From contig JAGZZT010000001.1 of the NCBI GenBank assembly GCA_018377235.1, forward strand, positions 186,001 through 250,000: DNA of 64,000 nucleotides, read 5' to 3'. The DNA is from Clostridium sp. Its GTDB lineage: Bacteria > Bacillota > Clostridia > Lachnospirales > Lachnospiraceae. How positions within the stretch are numbered: position 1 is the first letter of the stretch; each line of letters begins with the position of its first letter. Positions 34,663 through 41,813 of the stretch are shown in pieces. The position numbers and the translations under genes are program-made. The notes under the pieces are model-generated. The model made no database searches. It saw only the letters and a program-made list of their open reading frames with translations, and was not told where the DNA came from.

Positions 34663-34953
34663 ATGTTTAAAATGAACCTTCAGTTATTCGCTCACAAAAA
34701 AGGTGTTGGTTCCACAAAGAACGGCCGTGATTCCGAGTCTAAGAGACTGGGAGCCAAGAGAGCAGACGGACAGTTTGTATTAGCTGGAAACATTCTTTAC
34801 AGACAGCGTGGTACAAAGATTCATCCAGGTATCAACGTAGGCCGCGGTGGAGATGATACATTATTCGCTATGGTTGACGGCGTTGTTAGATTTGAGAGAA
34901 AAGGCAGAGACAAGAAGCAGGTTTCTGTTTACCCAAGAGCAATTAACGAATAA
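34663..34953 (+). CDS. rpmA: 50S ribosomal protein L27, with Prp-cleaved leader
   Basis: This is a 96-residue L27 whose N-terminus, MFKMNLQLFAHKKG, holds the short extension that Prp cuts between Phe9 and Ala10 so that the tail can reach the peptidyl-transferase centre. ATG 34663 is taken as the start, 6 bases after GAGGAGGTG; GTG 34660 is the alternative. A terminator follows at 34960. Confidence 0.96.
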   Translation: MFKMNLQLFAHKKGVGSTKNGRDSESKRLGAKRADGQFVLAGNILYRQRGTKIHPGINVGRGGDDTLFAMVDGVVRFERKGRDKKQVSVYPRAINE

Positions 34954-34959
34954 TTAAAG

Positions 34960-34993
34960 CAGCTCCATACCTCATCGTATGGGGCTGTTTTTG
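34960..34993 (+). terminator. Rho-independent terminator after rpmA
   Basis: An 11-bp stem with one G-T pair (34960-34970 with 34977-34987) and a run of five T close the rplU-prp-rpmA unit. Confidence 0.9.
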
Positions 34994-35038
34994 GTTACAG
35001 ACAGACGATAGATCACAGAGAAAGGGACAGGTGTTGCT

Positions 35039-36331
35039 ATGTTTGCCGACAGCGCAAAAGTATTTATCAGATCCGGAAAAGGCGGAGACGGCCATGTCAG
35101 CTTCAGGCGGGAACTCTACGTAGCTGCCGGCGGTCCGGACGGCGGAGACGGCGGAAAAGGCGGAGATGTTATCTTTGAAGTGGAAGATGGACTGAACACT
35201 CTGACAGACTTTCGCCATGTCCGCAAATATGCGGCCCAGGACGGCGAATCCGGAGGAAAACGCCGCTGCCATGGAGCAGACGGAGACGACATTATCATTA
35301 AGGTTCCAGAGGGAACCGTTATTAAGGATTTTGAATCTGGAAAGGTCATTGCCGATATGTCTGGTTCTAATCGCCGTGAGGTGATTTTAAAAGGTGGAAA
35401 GGGCGGTCTGGGCAATATGCACTTTGCCACATCCACCATGCAGGTTCCTAAATATGCACAGCCAGGACAGCCGGCTCAGGAGCTCTGGGTACAGCTGGAA
35501 TTAAAGGTAATCGCCGATGTCGGCCTGGTAGGTTTCCCAAATGTAGGCAAGTCTACTCTGCTTTCCCGCGTCTCAAACGCAAGGCCCAAGATCGCCAATT
35601 ACCATTTCACAACTTTAAATCCTCATCTTGGAGTTGTGGATTTAAGTGAGGGACAGGGCTTTGTTATGGCCGATATCCCAGGACTAATCGAGGGAGCTTC
35701 CCAGGGCGTAGGCCTTGGCTATGCTTTCTTAAAGCACATTGAGCGGACCAAAGTTCTGGTTCATGTAGTAGACGCCGCATCCACAGAAGGACGGGATCCT
35801 GTAGCCGATATCAAGGCTATTAACGAGGAGCTGAAGGCTTACAACCCTGAACTGTTAAAACGTCCTCAGGTCATCGCGGCCAATAAAACTGACGCGATTT
35901 ACTTTGATCCGGAAAGCGGAGAGAAAAATCCTGTGGATCGCCTGAAGGCAGAATTTGAGCCGGAAGGAATTCAGGTATTCGCGATTTCCGCAGTCAGCGG
36001 ACAGGGTGTAAAGGAGCTCCTTTACCATATCAATGAGCTTCTGAAAACCGTCGATCAGACTCCTGTCATTTTTGAGAAGGAATTTGAATACCAGTATCAG
36101 GGAGAGAATCTTCCGTATACGGTTGAGAAAAACGAAGAGGGAGTCTTTGTGGTTGAGGGACCGAAGATTGAAAAGATGCTGGGCTATACAAATCTGGATT
36201 CTGAGAAGGGCTTCCAGTTCTTCCAGAGATTTTTGAAAGATTCCGGAATTTTAGAGGAACTTGAAAAAGCTGGAATTGAAGAGGGCGATACGGTCCGTAT
36301 GTATGGCCTGGAATTTGACTATTACAAATAA
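35039..36331 (+). CDS. obgE: GTPase Obg (CgtA)
   Basis: This is a 430-residue GTPase involved in 50S assembly and stress signalling. The N-terminal Obg domain is glycine-rich (about residues 1-158, GGDGGDGGKGGD). The G domain has GFPNVGKSTL (P-loop), the TTLNP switch I, DIPGLIEGA (G3) and NKTD (G4). A C-terminal OCT domain (about 350-430) ends the protein, as in Bacillus-type Obg. Confidence 0.97.
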   Translation: MFADSAKVFIRSGKGGDGHVSFRRELYVAAGGPDGGDGGKGGDVIFEVEDGLNTLTDFRHVRKYAAQDGESGGKRRCHGADGDDIIIKVPEGTVIKDFESGKVIADMSGSNRREVILKGGKGGLGNMHFATSTMQVPKYAQPGQPAQELWVQLELKVIADVGLVGFPNVGKSTLLSRVSNARPKIANYHFTTLNPHLGVVDLSEGQGFVMADIPGLIEGASQGVGLGYAFLKHIERTKVLVHVVDAASTEGRDPVADIKAINEELKAYNPELLKRPQVIAANKTDAIYFDPESGEKNPVDRLKAEFEPEGIQVFAISAVSGQGVKELLYHINELLKTVDQTPVIFEKEFEYQYQGENLPYTVEKNEEGVFVVEGPKIEKMLGYTNLDSEKGFQFFQRFLKDSGILEELEKAGIEEGDTVRMYGLEFDYYK

Positions 36332-36344
36332 CAGGGGATAAATT

Positions 36345-36638
36345 ATGACAAGTAAACAGAGAGCCTATTTAAAAGGGCTTGCTATGAAGATAGATCCGAT
36401 TTTCCAGATTGGAAAATCAAGCGTAACTCCTGAGCTCACTGCAGCAGTAGCAGAGGCTCTGGAAGCGAGAGAGCTCATTAAGCTGAGCGTTCTGAAAAAT
36501 TGTCTGGACGATGGAAATTCCATCGCAGCTGTATTAGCTGAGAGAACACATTCTCAGGTAGTTCAGGTAATTGGAAAGAAAATTGTTCTCTACAAGCCTG
36601 CAAAAGATGAAAAGAAAAGAAAGATTGTGCTGCCATAG
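36345..36638 (+). CDS. yhbY: YhbY-family CRM-domain RNA-binding protein
   Basis: This is a 97-residue single CRM domain. KQRAYLKGLAMKIDPIFQIGKS and the GNS turn match the KH-like fold of YhbY, a protein associated with pre-50S particles. It sits 13 bases after obgE, in keeping with a ribosome-assembly function. Confidence 0.92.
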   Translation: MTSKQRAYLKGLAMKIDPIFQIGKSSVTPELTAAVAEALEARELIKLSVLKNCLDDGNSIAAVLAERTHSQVVQVIGKKIVLYKPAKDEKKRKIVLP

Positions 36639-36669
36639 GCATCAGAACACCTGAAAGGAGCTGGCAGAA

Positions 36670-37290
36670 GTGAAAAAAATCGGTATTATGGGAGGAACCT
36701 TCGACCCCATCCATTCCGGCCACCTGATGCTGGGCAGACAAGCCTATGAGGAGTATGAGCTGGACTGTGTCTGGTATATGCCTTCCAGGCAGCCGCCTCA
36801 TAAAAAGGATCACCTGATTACGTCTCCTGATGAACGTCTAGAAATGGTACGTCTGGCTGTTGAAAGTACGCCTTTTTTTGCCTGCTCTGACTTCGAGCTT
36901 CGCAGAACAGAGGGAAATACCTATACTGCCGATACGCTGCTCTTGTTAAAACAGGCTTATCCTGATACAGAATTTTATTTTATTGTGGGAGCCGACTCTA
37001 TTTTTGATATAGAAAAGTGGTATCATCCTGAAATCGTGATGAAAAATGCTGTACTCCTGGCGGCTGACCGTTCCTGCGGTCATGATGATGTTCCTTTAAA
37101 CCGTCAGATTGAGCATCTGACAAAAAAGTACGACGCCAGAATCTGCCGTCTTCACTCTAGGAGAATAGACGTATCTTCTCAAATTTTAAGAGAGAAAATA
37201 CAAAATGGGGAGGGCGTTTCCGACTATATTCCAGATCCTGTCGTGCAGTTTATCAGAGAGCATCAGCTTTACAGACCCATTACAGACTAA
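36670..37290 (+). CDS. nadD: Nicotinate-nucleotide adenylyltransferase
   Basis: This is a 206-residue nucleotidyltransferase that makes deamido-NAD from nicotinate mononucleotide and ATP. GGTFDPIHSGHLMLG contains the T/HxGH-type ATP motif, and SSQILREKI matches the ISSTxIR motif. The start is GTG 36670, preceded by AAAGGAG. The gene keeps the standard obgE-yhbY-nadD-yqeK-rsfS order. Confidence 0.95.
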   Translation: MKKIGIMGGTFDPIHSGHLMLGRQAYEEYELDCVWYMPSRQPPHKKDHLITSPDERLEMVRLAVESTPFFACSDFELRRTEGNTYTADTLLLLKQAYPDTEFYFIVGADSIFDIEKWYHPEIVMKNAVLLAADRSCGHDDVPLNRQIEHLTKKYDARICRLHSRRIDVSSQILREKIQNGEGVSDYIPDPVVQFIREHQLYRPITD

Positions 37291-37323
37291 TCTATCAAGA
37301 CAGCATGAATCGAGGCGTGGATT

Positions 37324-37929
37324 ATGAACAGTGAAATTTTTTTAATTCGTGAAAAATTAAAGGAAAGCCTGAATCCAGGAAGATATGAACACTCTCTGAG
37401 CGTTTCTTTTACCTGTATGGCTTTAGCAATGAAATATGGATATGATTTGGACAAAGCAGAATTGGCCGGTCTCCTTCATGACTGCGCAAAATGTTATGAT
37501 AATAAAACTATCATTGAGGTCTGCAGAAATAAAGGCCTGGAATTAACGGAAGGCGAACTTCAGGCTCCATCTATTATCCATTCCCGTCTGGGAGCCCAGA
37601 TGGCGAAAGAGAAATTCGGTATAACTGATCCTGAAATTCTCAGTGCTATTGCCTGCCATACCACTGGAAAGCCTGATATGAGCCTTCTGGACAAAATTCT
37701 CTATATTGCTGATTACATCGAGCCTCGCCGATATAAGGTAAAGGATCTTCCGTCTGTCCGCTGTCTGGCCTTTGAGGATCTGGATCAGGCTCTGTTTCAA
37801 ATAATGGAGGGTACTCTCCGTTATCTGAATGAATCCGGAACGTATGCAGATATCATGACTCAGAATGCATATTATTATTATAAGAAGCAAATGTGTACAC
37901 AAAGTGAAGTGCAGAAAGAAGGAGAGTAG
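37324..37929 (+). CDS. yqeK: YqeK-family HD-domain dinucleoside tetraphosphatase
   Basis: This is a 201-residue HD-domain hydrolase; characterised members split Ap4A symmetrically to two ADP. LLHDCAKCYD is the HD metal motif, with SIIHSRLGAQ and CHTTGKPDMSLLDKILYIADYIEPRR supplying the other ligands. It lies between nadD and rsfS, as in Bacillus and most Clostridia. Confidence 0.93.
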   Translation: MNSEIFLIREKLKESLNPGRYEHSLSVSFTCMALAMKYGYDLDKAELAGLLHDCAKCYDNKTIIEVCRNKGLELTEGELQAPSIIHSRLGAQMAKEKFGITDPEILSAIACHTTGKPDMSLLDKILYIADYIEPRRYKVKDLPSVRCLAFEDLDQALFQIMEGTLRYLNESGTYADIMTQNAYYYYKKQMCTQSEVQKEGE

Positions 37930-37937
37930 AAGACCTT

Positions 37938-38291
37938 ATGAACCCATCTAAGGAAATGGTAAAGCTGGCTGTTAAAGCCCTGGAAGATAAAAAAGGCGAG
38001 GATATTAAGATTATTGATATCCAGAATGTCTCTGTTTTAGCCGACTATTTTATTATTGCAGGCGGCGCAAACCCAAATCAGGTACAGGCCATGGCCGACA
38101 ATGTGGAGGAAGAGCTTTTTAAGGCTGGCTTTGAAACGCGCCAGGTGGAAGGCTACAACACTGCAAACTGGATTCTTATGGATTACAATGATATTATTGT
38201 CCATATTTTCTCAAGAGAAGACAGACTGTTCTATGATTTAGAGCGTATCTGGAGAGATGGAAAAGTCATTGAAAATGTAGAGGAGCTGTAA
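37938..38291 (+). CDS. rsfS: Ribosomal silencing factor RsfS
   Basis: This is a 117-residue DUF143 protein that binds L14 and blocks joining of ribosomal subunits during starvation. DIQNVSVLADYFIIAGGANPNQVQAMAD and WILMDYNDIIVHIFSREDRLFYDLERIW are the signature blocks. Its stop codon is inside the loop of the terminator at 38282, so little untranslated RNA follows. Confidence 0.95.
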   Translation: MNPSKEMVKLAVKALEDKKGEDIKIIDIQNVSVLADYFIIAGGANPNQVQAMADNVEEELFKAGFETRQVEGYNTANWILMDYNDIIVHIFSREDRLFYDLERIWRDGKVIENVEEL

Positions 38292-38307
38292 CAGCAGCTC
38301 CTTTTTT
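38282..38307 (+). terminator. Terminator overlapping the rsfS stop codon
   Basis: GGAGCTG (38282-38288) and CAGCTCC (38295-38301) form a 7-bp stem around the TAA stop, followed by six T. Confidence 0.85.
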
Positions 38308-38367
38308 AGTTTACGCACCTATGAGCGCGCTCTGACAGACACATAGCTTAAGCTGCGCTGCGCCATT

Positions 38368-38396
38368 AAGTTTACATAATTATTTTATGTTAACTT
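38368..38396. repeat. Near-perfect inverted repeat, copy 1 of shared module
   Basis: AAGTTTACATAA (38368-38379) and its complement (38385-38396) form 12-bp arms with one mismatch around a 5-base loop. The arm AGTTTACATAA is repeated in the larger palindrome at 38430-38490. Confidence 0.75.
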
Positions 38397-38429
38397 ATCA
38401 AGAAACATTATTATCTTAACCTGGAAATA

Positions 38430-38490
38430 GGAGAGGAGCCCGTATCAGTTTACATAATTTTATTATGTAAACTGATACGGGCTCCTCTCC
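38430..38490. repeat. Perfect 28-bp inverted repeat downstream of lexA
   Basis: The arms 38430-38457 and 38463-38490 are exact complements over 28 bases with a 5-base loop. The inner part repeats the AGTTTACATAA module of 38368-38396 and the outer part is GC-richer (GGAGAGGAGCCCG). No T run follows on either strand, so it is not a standard terminator. It begins 11 bases after the lexA stop on the minus strand. A bidirectional terminator, a protein-binding site or the remnant of a small palindromic element are the options. Confidence 0.85.
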
Positions 38491-38500
38491 AAAATCATGC

Positions 38501-39118
38501 TTACATCTTCATTCTGAACAGCCCAATTACTTTTCCGAGAATCTGAACCTCGTCTGCCAAAATCGGCTCCATAGAAGAATTCTCTGGCTGAAGACGATAA
38601 TGCCCATTCTCCTTATAAAAGCGTTTAACAGTAGCTGAATCATCCAGAAGAGCTACTACAATTTCACCATTCTCAGCCGTCGCGGTTTTCTCCACAAAAA
38701 TCAGATCTCCATTAAAAATACCGGCCTCTACCATGCTGTCTCCTTTTACCCGAAGCATAAATACTTCTTTATCCGGAAGCATCTCAGCAGGGATTGGAAA
38801 ATAATTTTCTATATTTTCCTGGGCCAGAAGAGGCATGCCAGCGGCAACGGTTCCAAGAAGAGGAACATTTACCACTTCACGGCGGGCCAAATTAAAGCAG
38901 TCATCAATAATCTCTATCGTTCTGGGCTTCGTAGGATCCCGACGGATATATCCGTTTTTCTCCAGCGTCTCCAAATGGGAGTGGACCGAAGAAGTAGACT
39001 TCAAATTTACCGCTTCGCAGATTTCTCTGACAGCCGGCGGATATCCCTTCTTTAATATAGTTTCCTTAATATATTCTAATATTTCCTGCTGTTTCGGCGT
39101 AATTTTTTCCTGTGACAT
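38501..39118 (-). CDS. lexA: SOS repressor LexA
   Basis: This is a 205-residue repressor-protease. The winged-helix DNA-binding domain (YIKETILKKGYPPAVREICEAVNLKSTSSVHSHLETLEKNGYI) is followed by the Ala-Gly autocleavage site in VAAGMP, the nucleophile Ser in GDSM and the general-base Lys in ATVKRF. ATG 39118 is chosen because GGGAGG lies 7 bases upstream; the in-frame ATG 39133 has none. It is divergent from a yneA-like gene, as in Bacillus, with SOS boxes between them. Confidence 0.96.
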   Translation of the reverse strand: MSQEKITPKQQEILEYIKETILKKGYPPAVREICEAVNLKSTSSVHSHLETLEKNGYIRRDPTKPRTIEIIDDCFNLARREVVNVPLLGTVAAGMPLLAQENIENYFPIPAEMLPDKEVFMLRVKGDSMVEAGIFNGDLIFVEKTATAENGEIVVALLDDSATVKRFYKENGHYRLQPENSSMEPILADEVQILGKVIGLFRMKM

Positions 39119-39172
39119 AATCAAACCTCCCATCGGGTAATCTTAAAACAGTATACTGCCCCTGATAATACT

Positions 39173-39211
39173 ATATTAACATAGAATTAAAAAAAAGGCA
39201 AACTTTTGTTC
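39173..39211 (-). promoter_or_regulatory. lexA promoter with partial SOS box
   Basis: On the minus strand TTGCCT (39196-39201) and TAATAT (39173-39178) are 17 bases apart. The sequence at 39200-39211 reads GAACAAAAGTTT on the minus strand, a 9 of 12 match to the Firmicute SOS box GAACATATGTTC, and overlaps the -35, consistent with autoregulation. Confidence 0.65.
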
Positions 39212-39230
39212 GGATTTTTTCTAAAATCAA

Positions 39231-39298
39231 TTGACAAACACATGTTCTGGATGTATAATACAATCATTCAAAGAACATATGTTCCGGAACATAAGTTT
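39231..39298 (+). promoter_or_regulatory. Promoter of yneA-like gene with three SOS boxes
   Basis: TTGACA (39231-39236) and TATAAT (39254-39259) have 17-base spacing. A perfect GAACATATGTTC lies at 39273-39284, with 10-of-12 matches at 39236-39247, inside the promoter spacer, and at 39287-39298. LexA would block both RNA polymerase binding and early elongation. Confidence 0.88.
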
Positions 39299-39340
39299 GC
39301 TTCGTTTTACTTCAGTTTACCATGCAGGGAGGGTTTTAAT

Positions 39341-39748
39341 ATGAAAGGAAAAAGCAGAAAAAAAGAAAGCCGCAGGGACAGAAGCATTTCTTTATCTGAA
39401 ACATTTTGTTCACTCAGTGATTATTTCTTCCGTTCTGACTGCTCTACAGCCAGATTTCTGATCAGTGCTGCGGCAGCTCTTGCTCTTTGTACTATGTTTA
39501 CCACAGTAAATCTTTTGAATTCTCAGGCAGAAGAGCAGAAGAGCAGTCCCTACCATAAATATTATACCAGTATCCAGATTCAGGACGGTGACAGCCTGTG
39601 GAGTATTGCAGAACAATATCGGACTCATTCCGGCAAAAGTGCCGCCGAATATGTCTGCGACTTAAAAGAGATGAATTCTCTTTCCAGCGACACTATCCAT
39701 GCCGGGCATTATCTTACTATTTATTATTACGATTCTTCTGTCAAATAA
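39341..39748 (+). CDS. yneA: YneA-like SOS-induced cell-division suppressor with LysM domain
   Basis: This is a 135-residue protein with a basic N-terminus, one membrane segment (about residues 40-60, ARFLISAAAALALCTMFTTVNLL) and a C-terminal LysM domain (IQIQDGDSLWSIAEQYR... to HAGHYLTIYYY). This layout, the position divergent from lexA and the SOS boxes all match YneA of Bacillus, which halts division after DNA damage. ATG 39341 follows GGAGGG; the longer upstream frame runs through the operators. The N-terminal 38 residues are longer than in Bacillus YneA. Confidence 0.82.
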   Translation: MKGKSRKKESRRDRSISLSETFCSLSDYFFRSDCSTARFLISAAAALALCTMFTTVNLLNSQAEEQKSSPYHKYYTSIQIQDGDSLWSIAEQYRTHSGKSAAEYVCDLKEMNSLSSDTIHAGHYLTIYYYDSSVK

Positions 39749-39772
39749 TTTATATATGTAAAGATAAAAACT

Positions 39773-40825
39773 TTAGCTTTCTCGCAGCTTTACTTTATTT
39801 CTGGCGCTTCGGCGGCGTTCGTCCTCTAAAGCAGCATAGTGCCTTTTCGTAGTATTTACATCTGCATGGCCTAGAACATCCGCGACCAGATAAATATCTC
39901 CTGTTTCCCGGTAGAGATTCGTTCCATATGTGCTGCGCAGCTTATGAGGGGTGATTTTTTTCAGAGGAGCTACTACCTGGGAATACTTTTTTACTAGGTT
40001 TTCTACACTCCTCACATTGAGACGTTTTTTCTGCATAGACAGAAACAGCGCATCCTCACTGCCTGAGGCAGGAGTGAGACGCCGTCGTTCTTCCAGATAG
40101 GCTTTCAGCGCTTTTTCCACTTCATCTCCAAAATAAATAATGACCTCTTTTCCTCCTTTTCGATGAATGCGGATTCCGTCTACATTAAAATCAACATCGT
40201 TTAAATTCAGTCCAACACATTCAGACACACGGATACCAGTACCCAGCAGAAGAGTCATTAAAGCCAAATCCCTGACCTTTGTCTTTTCATGATAAGCTTT
40301 CTGCCTCTCTGTCAGCTGAGCTCCATCCTCCACCAGATCCAAAAGGCGCGCTACCTCATCAATTTCCAAACGGATAATTTCTTTTTCATGCAGCTTAGGA
40401 AGTTTTACCAGAGCGGCTGGATTTGTCTGAATCCGTTCGTTTCTAAAAAAGTAATTATAAAAGCTTTTAAGTGAAGACATTTTTCTCGTAAGTCCCCGTT
40501 CCGTGTTAATTAAGTCTTCCTTATTTTCTGTAGAATGACATTTGAGAAATTCCAGATATTCCTCCAGATCCATCACTCCAATCTGATCCAGGACATCCAC
40601 CGTAAAATCACGCTTATCCTTATCCTTCCACATTGGATTTGTCTGGATTAAAAAATCAAAAAAAATACTCAGATCGTATGCATAAGCGATTCTTGTCCGT
40701 GAAGATGTCCGTGGCTCGATCCCGCGAAAGAAATCCGCACAAAATGGAGGGAGTTCCCGAATCAGTTTTCTGAGTTTTTTCGTATTTTCTATCATTTCCT
40801 GTTCGTGGTAGGAGAGTACTGCCAT
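39773..40825 (-). CDS. XerC/XerD-type tyrosine recombinase
   Basis: This is a 350-residue tyrosine recombinase. An N-terminal SAM-like core-binding domain (about residues 30-140) precedes the catalytic domain with GTGIRVSE (Arg I), a Lys in HRKGGKE, HKLRSTYG (His-x-x-Arg), HADVNTT and the nucleophile Tyr in KRHYAAL. No phage or transposon genes accompany it and it converges on the yneA-like gene 24 bases away, so a chromosomal role such as dimer resolution is more likely than mobility. The C-terminal basic tail (RRRSARNKVKL) is slightly longer than in typical XerD. Confidence 0.85.
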   Translation of the reverse strand: MAVLSYHEQEMIENTKKLRKLIRELPPFCADFFRGIEPRTSSRTRIAYAYDLSIFFDFLIQTNPMWKDKDKRDFTVDVLDQIGVMDLEEYLEFLKCHSTENKEDLINTERGLTRKMSSLKSFYNYFFRNERIQTNPAALVKLPKLHEKEIIRLEIDEVARLLDLVEDGAQLTERQKAYHEKTKVRDLALMTLLLGTGIRVSECVGLNLNDVDFNVDGIRIHRKGGKEVIIYFGDEVEKALKAYLEERRRLTPASGSEDALFLSMQKKRLNVRSVENLVKKYSQVVAPLKKITPHKLRSTYGTNLYRETGDIYLVADVLGHADVNTTKRHYAALEDERRRSARNKVKLRES

Positions 40826-40865
40826 ATCAATTCCTCCTTATTTAATCATTTTGAATCAAATTTTT

Positions 40866-41591
40866 TTATCCTTCCTTTATAGGCCACCCAGGAATGTTTC
40901 CAGATGTCACTGCGTGGAAGAACCGTTCCTTTACGCCTGGAGCTTCTGCATTAACTGATTTAATTAAATTTTTAACAAACTCTCGTTTTGTTTTTCCATC
41001 AACCGGGCAGGGATTTTTGCATACTGGAAGCTGATAACGGTTTTTAAAGCCAATAATATCAGCCTCAGCCACGTATAAAAAAGGGCGTATCACAAATAAA
41101 TCCATTCTGTCTAAATAAGTCTTTGGAGAAAAGGTATGAAAACGCCCTTCATAAATCAAAGACAGCATCATAGTATCGATAACATCATCTTTATGATGGG
41201 CGTAAGCAATCTTGTTGCAGCCCAAATCTTTTGCAGCCTGATTCAAAGCGCCTTTTCTCATTTTTGCACAGAGAGCACAGGGATTTGATTCCTGCCGTGA
41301 TTTAAAAACAATCTGGCTGATTTCCGTAGGAACCACTGTATAAGGAACAGAAAGTTCCTGACAGAAATTTTGAGCTGCCTGCAGATCAAAATTTCCAAAG
41401 CCCAGGTCAACTGTAACAGCACATAAGTCAAAGGATTTGGGATAGAATTTTTGAAGATTTTTCATGGCACACAGCAATGCCAGACTGTCTTTGCCTCCAG
41501 AAAGTCCCACAGCGATTTTATCTCCGGAATCAATCATATCATATGTGTCAAGCGCCTGACGTGTCAGGCTGAGTAATCTTTGAAGCTTCAT
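40866..41591 (-). CDS. TtcA-like PP-loop tRNA thiolation protein
   Basis: This is a 241-residue ATP-pyrophosphatase of the TtcA/TilS group. The PP-loop is GLSGGKDS (about residue 30) and NPCALCAKMRKG supplies the CxxC pair used for an iron-sulfur cluster in TtcA. A third conserved cysteine is in NPCPVDG. In TtcA the reaction is 2-thiolation of cytidine 32 of tRNA. ATG 41591 is used because the frame's more upstream codon is TTG with no ribosome-binding site. It is probably cotranscribed with the recombinase 40 bases downstream. Confidence 0.82.
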   Translation of the reverse strand: MKLQRLLSLTRQALDTYDMIDSGDKIAVGLSGGKDSLALLCAMKNLQKFYPKSFDLCAVTVDLGFGNFDLQAAQNFCQELSVPYTVVPTEISQIVFKSRQESNPCALCAKMRKGALNQAAKDLGCNKIAYAHHKDDVIDTMMLSLIYEGRFHTFSPKTYLDRMDLFVIRPFLYVAEADIIGFKNRYQLPVCKNPCPVDGKTKREFVKNLIKSVNAEAPGVKERFFHAVTSGNIPGWPIKEG

Positions 41592-41729
41592 CTGTTTTGT
41601 GTCTCCTGTAATTTCAGTTATTATTTTCAATAAGTGATTTTTAGAATCCTGTACCGCCTAAAATTTTAATAGCTGCACGCAAAAGGGCAGAAGTGCAGGA
41701 CCCTTGAAAGAGGTTCTATTTACTCATCT

Positions 41730-41767
41730 ATAACTATTCGTGAAAGAATAGTTTATCGAATAGTTAT
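41730..41767. repeat. Perfect 11-bp inverted repeat upstream of ttcA-like gene
   Basis: ATAACTATTCG (41730-41740) is complementary to 41757-41767. The 16-base loop carries a third partial copy (GAATAGTTT). It lies in the 222-base gap between the ttcA-like gene and the NlpC/P60 gene, with no T run on either side. Confidence 0.7.
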
Positions 41768-41813
41768 GGGCGGATTGTCCTCTATCCATATATAAAGCCT
41801 TCTTTATTATCAT

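Noticed and set aside
38430..38490. The 28-bp palindrome as inverted ends of an insertion sequence
   Set aside because: Only 5 bases separate the arms, so there is no room for a transposase; no flanking target duplication was visible.
39773..40825. The tyrosine recombinase as a phage or integrative-element integrase
   Set aside because: No phage, conjugation or excisionase genes, attachment-site repeats or tRNA gene lie nearby, and codon use looks like that of the neighbours.
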